A stretch of 40,950 nucleotides of DNA from Acidobacteriota bacterium (GTDB lineage Bacteria; Acidobacteriota; Vicinamibacteria; Vicinamibacterales; SCN-69-37), in contig JABMNV010000012.1 in the NCBI GenBank assembly GCA_013203475.1, forward strand, positions 1 through 40,950, given 5' to 3'. Every line of letters starts with the position of its first letter. The first letter of the stretch is position 1. Shown here one piece after another: positions 27,341 through 36,339 of this stretch. A program made the translations under genes and the position numbers. The notes beneath the pieces were generated by a model. The model saw only the letters and a list, made by a program, of their open reading frames with translations. It did no database searches and had not been told where the DNA came from.

Positions 27341-28495
27341 TTGTCGTCACCTCTGTTCACCCCACGGTTCTTCGTCATGTGCGCCTACACGTTCACCGTG
27401 TTCGTGTCGCTGTTTCAGTTGTTGCCTGCCGCGCCGTACCACATGCTCGAATTGGGCGGGACTACCTTTGCCGCAGGACTATTTCTTGGTTTCCTGACCT
27501 TCGCATCGGCCCTGTCTGCGCCGGTGACGGGGCAGATTGCTGACCGGATCGGTCACCGCCGCGTCCTGATCGTTGTCAGTGTGATGCTCGCCGTGTTTTC
27601 GACGAGCTACGCGTTCATCTCGAACTATCGGGTGTTGCTCGGTGTCGTGCTGCTTCACGGATTGTTCTGGTCGGGCCTTCTCTCGGCGTCCGGTGCCTAC
27701 ATGACGGCCACGGTTCCAGAGCATCGACGTGCCGAAGGGCTTGGGTATTGGGGACTGGCGTCGGTGTTTTCGATCGCGATCGCGCCGCCGCTGGGGTTTT
27801 GGGTCTATAGCTACGGCTGGACCGCCCTCTGCCTCGAAATCGCCGCGCTGAACCTGATCATGGCCGCGATCGCCTGGCGGCTGCCCGATGACCGTGATGA
27901 AGCGGCCGCCCTGCCGTCACGGGTCAACACGCTCAAAGGGTTGGTCGAATGGCGGGTCCTCGCCCTGTCAGGCACGATGGCCCTGATCGCCTTTGGTTAC
28001 GGCGCTTTGACGACGTTTTCCGCGTTGTTCGCTGATCACATCGGCGTAGCGCCGCGCAGTCTGTTCCTTACGTCCATGGCTGCCACAGTACTGCTCGGCC
28101 GCCTGACGCTGGGACGATTTCTCGACCGCTTCGGTCCTAGACGGGCGCTCATCCCCTGTCTTGCAGTGACGGCCCTCGGCATGACGTTGCTGGTGTTCGC
28201 CCAGTACCGCTGGATGTTCGTGCTGGCTGCGCTGGTGTTCGGGGCTGGTTTTGGTCTGGTGTACCCCGCCTACACGGCGTACATCATGAAGCGCATTCCC
28301 CAGTGGCGTCGCGGCGCGGCGTTTGGGGCGATGCTGGCCGCATTCGATACCGGCGTCGGTAGCGGTTCCACTGTCGTGGGCTGGATGATTCAACACATAG
28401 GCTTCCGCCCAGCGTTCGGCATCGCTGCGGGCCTTGCGGTGCTGTCGCTGCCGTATTTCCTCCTGGCGGAGAAACGATTCGGATTCAAGTCATGA
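27341..28495 (+). CDS. MFS transporter
   Basis: 12-TM-like ORF; APVTGQIADRIGHRRVLIV and GRLTLGRFLDRFGPRRALI. In-frame TTG start at 27341. Confidence 0.85.
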   Translation: MSSPLFTPRFFVMCAYTFTVFVSLFQLLPAAPYHMLELGGTTFAAGLFLGFLTFASALSAPVTGQIADRIGHRRVLIVVSVMLAVFSTSYAFISNYRVLLGVVLLHGLFWSGLLSASGAYMTATVPEHRRAEGLGYWGLASVFSIAIAPPLGFWVYSYGWTALCLEIAALNLIMAAIAWRLPDDRDEAAALPSRVNTLKGLVEWRVLALSGTMALIAFGYGALTTFSALFADHIGVAPRSLFLTSMAATVLLGRLTLGRFLDRFGPRRALIPCLAVTALGMTLLVFAQYRWMFVLAALVFGAGFGLVYPAYTAYIMKRIPQWRRGAAFGAMLAAFDTGVGSGSTVVGWMIQHIGFRPAFGIAAGLAVLSLPYFLLAEKRFGFKS

Positions 28496-29397
28496 ACGAC
28501 GTTCACTGTCATTTCTTCTCGTCGTCGTTTTATCGTGCGTTGGCCCTGGAACTGCCGGAGATTGACCTGCCCGATCTCAGCGGCGATGGCGCGATTGATG
28601 TGCCGGCGCTCCTTGGCTGGGACGCCCCGGGAGACGACGGGGCGCTGGCGGATCGCTGGGTGGCTGAATGGGACCGGCATCGGGTAGAAAGAGGCGTGTT
28701 GATCGCGAGCACGCCCGGAGATGAATCGGCCGTGGCGACGGCGATCGGGCGGCATCCCACGCGGGTCGTGGGTGCGTTCATGCTCAATCCCGCCACGCCA
28801 GATCTTGAGCAGCGACTGGACAACGCGTTTGCGAACCTGGGGCTGCGCATGGTCTGTCTGTTTCCGGCGATGCATGGCGTGCCCCTCTCAGACGCACGAG
28901 TTGATCTGGTGTTTGCCGCGGCCCAAGCTCACCGATGTGCCGTGTTCGTGCACTGCGGATTGTTGATGTTGGGTGTGCGCGGCAAGCTCGGACTCCCCAG
29001 CCGATTTGATTTGCAACTGGGTGACCCGTTAGCCGTGGCGACCGTTGCGGCGCGGTACCCGGATGTGCCGGTCGTGATTCCACACTTTGGCGCGGGGCTA
29101 TTCAGAGAAGCCATGATGGCCGCGTCGATCGCGCCGAACATCTATCTCGACACGTCGAGCACCAATCGCTGGATTCAATTCCAGCCGGGCCTGACGCTGC
29201 GTGACGTGCTGGCCACGGCGATTGACACGGTCGGCTCGTCGCGTATCCTGTTCGGGTCTGATTCCTCCTTCTTCCCGCGCGGCTGGCATGCGACGATCTA
29301 CGAGTCACAGTTGGCGTTGCTCGAAGACCTTGGGGTGGAGGCTGCCGACCGGCAGCGCATGTTCAGTGGCAATTTTTCACAGGTATTCCAGCTATGA
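28492..29397 (+). CDS. Amidohydrolase-family (TIM-barrel metal-dependent hydrolase) protein
   Basis: MNDVHCHFFSSSFYRAL, VVIPHFGAGLFREAMM, ILFGSDSSFFPRGW; ATGA overlap with the MFS gene. Confidence 0.8.
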   Translation: MNDVHCHFFSSSFYRALALELPEIDLPDLSGDGAIDVPALLGWDAPGDDGALADRWVAEWDRHRVERGVLIASTPGDESAVATAIGRHPTRVVGAFMLNPATPDLEQRLDNAFANLGLRMVCLFPAMHGVPLSDARVDLVFAAAQAHRCAVFVHCGLLMLGVRGKLGLPSRFDLQLGDPLAVATVAARYPDVPVVIPHFGAGLFREAMMAASIAPNIYLDTSSTNRWIQFQPGLTLRDVLATAIDTVGSSRILFGSDSSFFPRGWHATIYESQLALLEDLGVEAADRQRMFSGNFSQVFQL

Positions 29398-31124
29398 CTC
29401 TTCGATCACGCATGGTTCCCGTTGTTCTGATGGCGCTTGGTACGCTCGCGCTCGGTACGCAGGCACAGGTGACGCCCGCCGCAGGCTTGCCGGTGGCGCC
29501 CGCCACTATGGTCCTGCGCAACGGCAGCATCGTCACCGCCGATGATGCCAGGCCGACCGCCGAGGCGATTGCCATCAACGGCGATACGGTGGTCGCGCTC
29601 GGCACGAATGCCGAAATCTCGCGCTACATCGGATCAGGGACCGAAGTCATCGACCTGGCAGGCCAGATGGCGATGCCCGGGTTCATCGAAGGCCACGGCC
29701 ACTTTACGGGCATCGGCCAGGCGAAGCTGGGCCTGGAGCTGATGAATACCAAGAGTTGGGAAGAGATTGTCGCCATGGTGGGCGAGGCGGCAGCCAACGC
29801 CAGACCAGGACAGTGGATCGTCGGGCGCGGCTGGCATCAGGAGAAGTGGACGTCCACGCCCACGCCCAACGTGGAAGGGTTTCCGACTCACGCATCGCTC
29901 GATGCGGTGTCGCCAAATAACCCAGTCGTCCTCACCCACGCCAGTGGCCATGCATCGTTTGCGAACGCCAAGGCGATGGAACTCTCCAATGTCACGGCGC
30001 AGACACCCAATCCCCGTGGCGGAGAAGTCCTCAAGGATACGACAGGGGATCCCACTGGACTGATGCGTGAGACGGCTTCAGGCCTGATTCGACGAGGCAC
30101 TGGTCAGCCGCCGCCGACACCTGAAGAGCGCGAGGCCGAGGCCGAACGCGTGGTGGAATTGGCGAACCTGGAAATCTTGTCCAAGGGCATCACGACTTTT
30201 GAGGATGCCGGCTCGAGCTTTGACGCCGTAGAACGTTTCAAACGCATGATTGACGACGGCCGCCTGCAGGCGCGGCTGTGGGTGATGATTCGCGGCGGCA
30301 GTCCCGAGGCCCTGGTTCAGGGACGCACGATTGAATACGGCAACAAACACCTGACGGTCAGGGCGATCAAGATCACGCTCGATGGTGCACTGGGATCGCG
30401 CGGAGCGTGGATGCTGCAGCCCTACTCAGATATGCCCGGCAGTTCGGGGCTCAATACCGGTGACATCACACGAGCCAGGGAGACCGCCCAGTTCGCAATA
30501 GACCACGGCTATCAGCTGTGTGTGCACGCGATCGGGGATCGTGCCAACCGCGAAGTGCTGGACATTTTCGAGGAAACGTTCAAGCGAAACAACCGGGACG
30601 GCAAAGAACTTCGGTGGCGCATTGAACACGCCCAGCATATTCATCGCGATGACATTCCACGCTTCGGACAACTCGGCGTGATCGCGTCGATGCAGGCCGT
30701 GCACGCCACGTCGGATGCGCCGTACGTGCTCGCACGGCTCGGTGATGAACGCGCCGAAGAAGGCGCGTACGTGTGGCAGAAGCTGATGAAGTCTGGCGCG
30801 ACCGTCACTAACGGTACGGATGCTCCGGTGGAAGATGTCGATCCGATCGCCAGTTACTACGCAGCCGTCACTCGGCGGTTGCCTGACGGCACTGTGTTTT
30901 TCGGTGACCAGCGGATGTCGCGTATTGAGGCGCTCAAGTCCTACACGTTGTGGCCTGCCTACGCCGGGTTCGAAGACTCGGTGAAGGGGTCACTGGCGCC
31001 AGGGAAACTTGCAGACATCACGGTGCTCACCAAAGACATCACCACCGTGCCCGACAACGAGATTCGGGACGCCAAAGTCGTGCTGACGATCGTTGGTGGC
31101 AAGGTGGTCTACAGGGCGCGCTGA
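29394..31124 (+). CDS. YtcJ-like amidohydrolase, secreted
   Basis: MPGFIEGHGHFTGIGQAKL; CVHAIGDRANREVLDIFE; WRIEHAQHIHRDDIPRF; NGTDAPVEDVDPIASYYAAVTR. ATGA overlap with the upstream gene. Confidence 0.88.
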   Translation: MTLRSRMVPVVLMALGTLALGTQAQVTPAAGLPVAPATMVLRNGSIVTADDARPTAEAIAINGDTVVALGTNAEISRYIGSGTEVIDLAGQMAMPGFIEGHGHFTGIGQAKLGLELMNTKSWEEIVAMVGEAAANARPGQWIVGRGWHQEKWTSTPTPNVEGFPTHASLDAVSPNNPVVLTHASGHASFANAKAMELSNVTAQTPNPRGGEVLKDTTGDPTGLMRETASGLIRRGTGQPPPTPEEREAEAERVVELANLEILSKGITTFEDAGSSFDAVERFKRMIDDGRLQARLWVMIRGGSPEALVQGRTIEYGNKHLTVRAIKITLDGALGSRGAWMLQPYSDMPGSSGLNTGDITRARETAQFAIDHGYQLCVHAIGDRANREVLDIFEETFKRNNRDGKELRWRIEHAQHIHRDDIPRFGQLGVIASMQAVHATSDAPYVLARLGDERAEEGAYVWQKLMKSGATVTNGTDAPVEDVDPIASYYAAVTRRLPDGTVFFGDQRMSRIEALKSYTLWPAYAGFEDSVKGSLAPGKLADITVLTKDITTVPDNEIRDAKVVLTIVGGKVVYRAR

Positions 31125-31126
31125 AC

Positions 31127-31142
31127 GCCTGAGCGCTCAGGC
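31127..31142. terminator. Perfect 16-bp palindrome at the junction of convergent genes (bidirectional terminator candidate)
   Basis: GCCTGAGCGCTCAGGC; overlaps the stop codon of the minus-strand DUF349 gene. Confidence 0.4.
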
Positions 31143-34100
31143 CCCTACGGGCTGTTGGGAGCCTCTGCGATCGGTCTGACCCGCGCCCCTGGGGCCGCCC
31201 GGTCCTCGGGCGCCCGGACCTCGTGATCCGGGACCCTTTGAACCTGGACGGCCTCCGGGACGGCCTCCTCCGAAACCGCCGCCGGGGCCACCCACAGGCG
31301 TGCTGACATGCAGCTTCACCTGATCTCTGACGCGCGTGCAGGCCTCTTTGAATCGGGCCTCAAGCGCGGTTGCTTCTTCGCTGGTGAGCGGTGCCAACCG
31401 CTGCCATGCGTCTTGCGCGTTTTCCATGGCCTCGCCCGCGGCGCGCCACTTCGAGTCGTCGTTGCGTCCGCCCATGGCATTGCTGGCCAGCGCCGAGCGC
31501 AGCCGTTCGGCGAGCAACTCGGTGGCTGACTTGCCCGTGGTCGAAGGCGTCTTTTCCTGTTCGATCAACGCTTCGACCTTAGCCACCAGTTTCTCCATGC
31601 GGAGCAGCACTGCGGCCGGGTCGAGGTCAGTGCCCGCGAACGCGGCTGGCCACTTGACCACAAGCGTGTCCAGCGCGGCCTTCCAGCGACCGTGCAGCAC
31701 CTTCATCTCGGCGCTCATCACGTGCGGTGTTTTCGCGATGTCAGTACGCAGCGTCTGCACCTGAGTGCCCAGGTCATCCGGAGCTTCCTCGAGTGCGGCC
31801 AGGCCTTCCAGTGCAGCCACAAGCGCCTCGTGTGCCGCGATTTTTTCAAGGGCGGCACTCTGGTGTCGGTTGTGGAAGCGTTCGAAGAACGTGTCGGCCG
31901 CCGCGCGGAATCGGTTCCACATGACTTCGCTCTTGTTACGACGCACCGGCCCGATGGTCTTCCAGTCTGCCTGCAACCGCTTCAACTCGGATGACGCGGT
32001 GTCCCACTCGGTGGACATGGACAGTTCCTCGGCGCGTGCACACAGGGCTTCCTTGCGCTCAAGGTTTTCAGTCCACTCTTTCTTCTTCGAGTTCAGATCG
32101 TCGCGCCGGCGCGTGAAGAACGTGTTGCAGGCTGCGCGGAACCGCTGTGCCAAATCGCGCGCAGACTCACGAGGCACGGGGCCCGTGTCCTCCCACGCCT
32201 TCTGCAGTTCCAGGAACCGTGCAGCGGCCTTGGCCCAGTCCGTGGAGTCCGCCAAACCTTCGGCCTCTTCGACCAGGGTCGCCTTGGCGGCCATGTTCGC
32301 GCCGCGTTCGTCTCGCAGTTTGGCGAAATAGACTTCGCACCGGCTTCGGATGAAGTCGGTCGCCATTTTGAATCGATCCCAGAGTCGCTGCGCGGAGTGT
32401 CGGGGCGCGTCAGCCACCTCTTGCCACCGGGTGTGGAATTCCCGAAGAGCCTTCGCGGTTACAGCCAACTCGGTGATCTTGCCCGCCTCCTCGTCTTCCT
32501 TCAGGGAAGCGACGATGGCTTCAGCCATGGCGATGAGTTGTTCCTGCTGTTGCGCGTTGGCGAAGCGGCGCCACTCGTCCATGTCGCGCAGTTCCTTCAC
32601 CCGCGGCGCCACGGCTTCCTGTTGGGCGCGCAACCCGGCGAGTGCCTCACTGATGTCTTTGGTGATCTCGCCGCTGGCGGCCCCATCGATGGCCGCGGTC
32701 ACGTCTCGGAGGAGGCGTTCGCCTTCGCGGAGCGTGATGGTCTCTGATTCCGCCGAGCGCTTGGCGCGCTCGGTCAACCGCGTGAGTGTGACCGCCCGAT
32801 CAAGCTTGGCTTTGGACGCTTCTTCGCGTGCCGCCGTCTCGCGCTCCTCGAACGCGCACGAGACGACGGCCAGGCGATCCGCCAGGTAAGGAGCAGGGCG
32901 CGACGCGTCGACAAGCGTGGCCACAAGCGCGCGAGCGTCGCGCGAAAGGGCCTGCCAACGTGCCACAGCAGCTGCCGCATCTTCCTGTGCGGGCAGGGCT
33001 TCTGCCTCGACGACCAACGTGTCGAGCGAGGCGCGGGTTTCTTCCAGAGCAGTGCCGAGTGAATGTCGTTTGCGACTTGCCGTGACCGCTCGGGTAAATC
33101 GAGAGGCGAGGGCGTCGGCGTCCGGGCCGTTGCCGACCAAGGGCGTCAGCTGGGCCCATTCTTCTTCGATGGGGTGCAACTGTTCCAGAATGTCTTCGCC
33201 TTCAATCGTTTCGACGCGTTGGCAAAGGGCCTCGCGACTGGCGATGGCCTCCCCGCGCTGTCGCGTCTGTTCGGCCTGCGCTTCCATGTCGCTGCGACGC
33301 TGCACGATGCGAACACGAGCGGCATCTGCGCCGGCGGCGAACCGGCTCGCCGCCTCGGGCGTGATGCCCGTCAGCGCTTCCAATGCTGTGGTCAGCCGCG
33401 TCAGTTCCGCCTCGGTTCTATCGGGGTCGGTCACAGCCGTCAAGCCGTCGACTGCCCCGCACAGCAGGGTTTCCTGTCGGCGCAGTTCTTCTTCCGCCGC
33501 AAGGCGGGCCGCTTCCGCGTCTTCGAGGGCCTGCAGAATCGCACGGGCTCGACGAGCCACTGGCTTCTGCTGAGTTCTTGCCTCGATCACTTTGAGTTGC
33601 GCCACGTCAGGTGCGTCGGTGTTGACCACACGATCAAACGCGGCGAGGGCCACTGCCTTGTGATCGCTGTTGAGTGCCGTGTCGAGCAATTCGTCGGCTG
33701 CAGTCAGCCGCGCGACGGCCGCGTGCGCCGTGCTTTCGACTTTTGCGTGTCGAGCGACGCCACCAAGCGAACGATCATCAGAAATACGGCCAAGGGCGGC
33801 TTCGCGCACCGCGTCCTGCCCCGAGCTCTTTGCGACCGTCGCCAGGCGCCGGCCGTCAGTCAGCTGGTTCGTCGCCGCCAGGGCCAGGTCGGGTTTCGCG
33901 ACGTCGCTGGCCAGAGCGAGCAGTTGGTCGGCGGCGGCGTCACGAACGCCGGAGTCGGCGTCAGATGTGGTCACTCGCCCAAGTACATGCGAATCCTCTA
34001 GATGCTCAATCGCTGCTCGTCTGACTTTCGCATCCGGGTCACTCTCGGCCAACGCCGCAAGTTCCACCTGATTTCCCAGGTGCACAAGCTCCTTGACTGC

Positions 34101-34169
34101 GTCCAAACGGACGGCGGGGTCTGAGCTTTTCCAGTGCGGTTGCGGCTTGAGTTTGTCGAGAATTCCCAT
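31137..34169 (-). CDS. DUF349 domain-containing protein with HEAT-like N-terminus and Gly/Arg-rich C-terminal tail
   Basis: Repeated W-x(n)-GPVPRE...RFRAACNTFFTRR / WKTIGPVRRNKSEVMWNRFRAAADTFFERF units; tail GGPGGGFGGGRPGGRPGSKGPGSRGPGARGPGGPRGAGQTDRRG. Confidence 0.85.
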   Translation of the reverse strand: MGILDKLKPQPHWKSSDPAVRLDAVKELVHLGNQVELAALAESDPDAKVRRAAIEHLEDSHVLGRVTTSDADSGVRDAAADQLLALASDVAKPDLALAATNQLTDGRRLATVAKSSGQDAVREAALGRISDDRSLGGVARHAKVESTAHAAVARLTAADELLDTALNSDHKAVALAAFDRVVNTDAPDVAQLKVIEARTQQKPVARRARAILQALEDAEAARLAAEEELRRQETLLCGAVDGLTAVTDPDRTEAELTRLTTALEALTGITPEAASRFAAGADAARVRIVQRRSDMEAQAEQTRQRGEAIASREALCQRVETIEGEDILEQLHPIEEEWAQLTPLVGNGPDADALASRFTRAVTASRKRHSLGTALEETRASLDTLVVEAEALPAQEDAAAAVARWQALSRDARALVATLVDASRPAPYLADRLAVVSCAFEERETAAREEASKAKLDRAVTLTRLTERAKRSAESETITLREGERLLRDVTAAIDGAASGEITKDISEALAGLRAQQEAVAPRVKELRDMDEWRRFANAQQQEQLIAMAEAIVASLKEDEEAGKITELAVTAKALREFHTRWQEVADAPRHSAQRLWDRFKMATDFIRSRCEVYFAKLRDERGANMAAKATLVEEAEGLADSTDWAKAAARFLELQKAWEDTGPVPRESARDLAQRFRAACNTFFTRRRDDLNSKKKEWTENLERKEALCARAEELSMSTEWDTASSELKRLQADWKTIGPVRRNKSEVMWNRFRAAADTFFERFHNRHQSAALEKIAAHEALVAALEGLAALEEAPDDLGTQVQTLRTDIAKTPHVMSAEMKVLHGRWKAALDTLVVKWPAAFAGTDLDPAAVLLRMEKLVAKVEALIEQEKTPSTTGKSATELLAERLRSALASNAMGGRNDDSKWRAAGEAMENAQDAWQRLAPLTSEEATALEARFKEACTRVRDQVKLHVSTPVGGPGGGFGGGRPGGRPGSKGPGSRGPGARGPGGPRGAGQTDRRGSQQPVGA

Positions 34170-34382
34170 AGGTTTGTGTTGCCTTCGCCATCTTCCTTAA
34201 GAAAAGGCCGTGCCGTACGCAGCCGTCCTCGCCAGCCACTGCCTGAACACCGACTTATCCCTTTGTTCGTAGCGAGTTAGCTGGGTTGTTCGAGCGCGTG
34301 CAAATCGATGCACATTTTCAAGAATCCGGTGGCCTGAATCGAGAATCCAAGCGCGTGGAAATCCGGGCCCGGAGCGGACGCC

Positions 34383-36218
34383 TCAGACCTTGGTGTTTTC
34401 CAGCAATGTGACCAACCCATCGAGTTGAGTCACCACCGCCGCGACGGTTTCCGGCTGCGACAGGTCCACCCCGGCTTTTGCCAGCTGCGCCATGGGGTGA
34501 TCGTTGGAACCTGATGACAACAGTGTCAGATAACTAGCGCGCGCGGTCTCTCTGGTGTCTGGGCTGCCGTCCGTCAATGTTTTCGACAATTTGGCGGCGG
34601 ACGCAAAGCAGGTCGCGTATTGATACACGTAGAACGGGGTGTTGAAGAAATGTGGAATACGCGCCCACGTGATTGGGGTCAGTTCTTCAAGGTCGACGGC
34701 GTCCCCATAGTAGGTCTCGCACAACTCTTTATAGATGGCGTTTAGCACGTCAGCGGTCACGGGTTCGTCGCGTTCCACCTTCCGGTGTACCTGCAACTCA
34801 AAATCTGCAAACATGACCTGGGTGTAGAACGTGCTGGTGATGTTGTCGATGGCGTGCTGGAGCAGCACGGCCCGCTCGGTGCCTCCCGAGGCGTGTTCCA
34901 GCATGTGGTCCAGAAGGAGGGCTTCGTTGAGCGTGGACGCCACTTCCGCGACAAAGATTGTGTAGTCCGAGTAGACGAACGGCTGTGTCTCGTGCGAGAG
35001 CAGCGTATGCATCGAGTGGCCCATCTCATGCGCCATCGTGAACACGTCATCAAGCGTGTCGTTCCAGTTCATCAACATGTAGGGATGTTTGCCGTAGACG
35101 CCGGCTGAGTAGGCCCCGCTGCGTTTGCCCTCATTCTCAAAGACGTCAATCCAGCGACCCCCAAAGCCGCGGCGCATCCGCGCCTGGTAGTCGGTTCCCA
35201 GTGGGGACACTGACTCCACGATTGGCCCGACAATCGACGAGTAGTCGTATGTGTGATCCCAGTCGTCGAGCGGGATGGAAAAATCGTAGGGGTAGTACTT
35301 GTCGAGTTTGAGTCGCTCGCGGCGGAGTCGGTGGTACCGCTGCAACGGCGCGGCACCGGCCCGTGCGGCAGAAATGAGCGTTTCGACGACGGCGACGGGA
35401 ATGGCGTTGCCGTGCAGGGCTGATTCCAGAGTGCTCGAATAGCCACGGGCGCGCGCGGCGAACCAGTCGCGCTGACACACAGAGTGGTAGAGCGACGCGT
35501 AGGCATTGATGTTGGCGGCGTACGTGCCGTAATGCGCCAGAAAAGCCGTCCGGCGGTCTTGCTGGTTGCGGTTTGTCGCCAGGACGGCCCGATACTGGCC
35601 GTACGACATCGTCGCAGTTTCACCCGTGCTCAGCGTGACCTCTGGGAACTTGGCGTCCGCAATGGACAGGGCTGAATACGTCTCAGAAGCCGCGGAAGTG
35701 ACCCGGGCGGCCAGCGAGAGCAGATGTTCGCCAGATTCGTCCAGCACATGCTCCTGCTGTCGGTACACCTCTTCAATGGCGAACCGATACAGCCCCAGTT
35801 CCGCATTGGTGTCTATCCATGTACGTACAGTTTCCAGCGGAACGGCCAGCAGTTCAGGGCTGAACCACGACGTCGCTTGCTGCCAGCGCGCAAACAGGGC
35901 CTCCACGGTCTGGCGCTTGGCGTTGATGTCGTTGTTGCGCTGGTCCTCGTCGTACCGCAGCGATGGGAAGAAATACACGGTATGGGCGAGCTGACCCAGC
36001 GCGTCGCTGAGCTCAAATGCGGCCAACAGCTGTGACGGCCCCTGGCTCAATGTGCCCTTTAGCGCCGCATATTCGGTGATTCTGGCGTCAAGGCGCGTCC
36101 GGTCGGCCTCCCACTCGTCCCATCCCGTGTAAATGTCATCGAGGTTCCAGGTGTATTCCACAGGGGTCTCGGTGCGGTTTCTCAGGCGTTTGGAGCTGGC
36201 ATTGGCGACGGTGGTCAT
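34383..36218 (-). CDS. pepF: Oligoendopeptidase F (M3B)
   Basis: FTMAHEMGHSMHTLLSHETQPFVYSDYTIFVAEVASTLNEALLLDHML; 611 aa. Confidence 0.92.
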   Translation of the reverse strand: MTTVANASSKRLRNRTETPVEYTWNLDDIYTGWDEWEADRTRLDARITEYAALKGTLSQGPSQLLAAFELSDALGQLAHTVYFFPSLRYDEDQRNNDINAKRQTVEALFARWQQATSWFSPELLAVPLETVRTWIDTNAELGLYRFAIEEVYRQQEHVLDESGEHLLSLAARVTSAASETYSALSIADAKFPEVTLSTGETATMSYGQYRAVLATNRNQQDRRTAFLAHYGTYAANINAYASLYHSVCQRDWFAARARGYSSTLESALHGNAIPVAVVETLISAARAGAAPLQRYHRLRRERLKLDKYYPYDFSIPLDDWDHTYDYSSIVGPIVESVSPLGTDYQARMRRGFGGRWIDVFENEGKRSGAYSAGVYGKHPYMLMNWNDTLDDVFTMAHEMGHSMHTLLSHETQPFVYSDYTIFVAEVASTLNEALLLDHMLEHASGGTERAVLLQHAIDNITSTFYTQVMFADFELQVHRKVERDEPVTADVLNAIYKELCETYYGDAVDLEELTPITWARIPHFFNTPFYVYQYATCFASAAKLSKTLTDGSPDTRETARASYLTLLSSGSNDHPMAQLAKAGVDLSQPETVAAVVTQLDGLVTLLENTKV

Positions 36219-36220
36219 GG

Positions 36221-36249
36221 TTCAACGATCATACCCGCCGCGCTATAAT
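36221..36249 (+). promoter_or_regulatory. Sigma-70-like promoter candidate for the BNR-repeat gene
   Basis: TTCAAC - 17 bp - TATAAT (perfect -10); CDS starts ~90 bp downstream. Confidence 0.5.
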
Positions 36250-36339
36250 CTGGCGCCGCATCTTATGTGTCGGGCGTGGGCGTTCGCCCCGCCGACGAGC
36301 TTTATTCATGGCCCCAGTGGCTCCGCGGTGGGAGGTTGA

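Noticed and set aside
33063-34001. 312-aa plus-strand ORF opposite the DUF349 gene
   Set aside because: Antisense shadow; the DUF349 frame is supported by repeated domain motifs.
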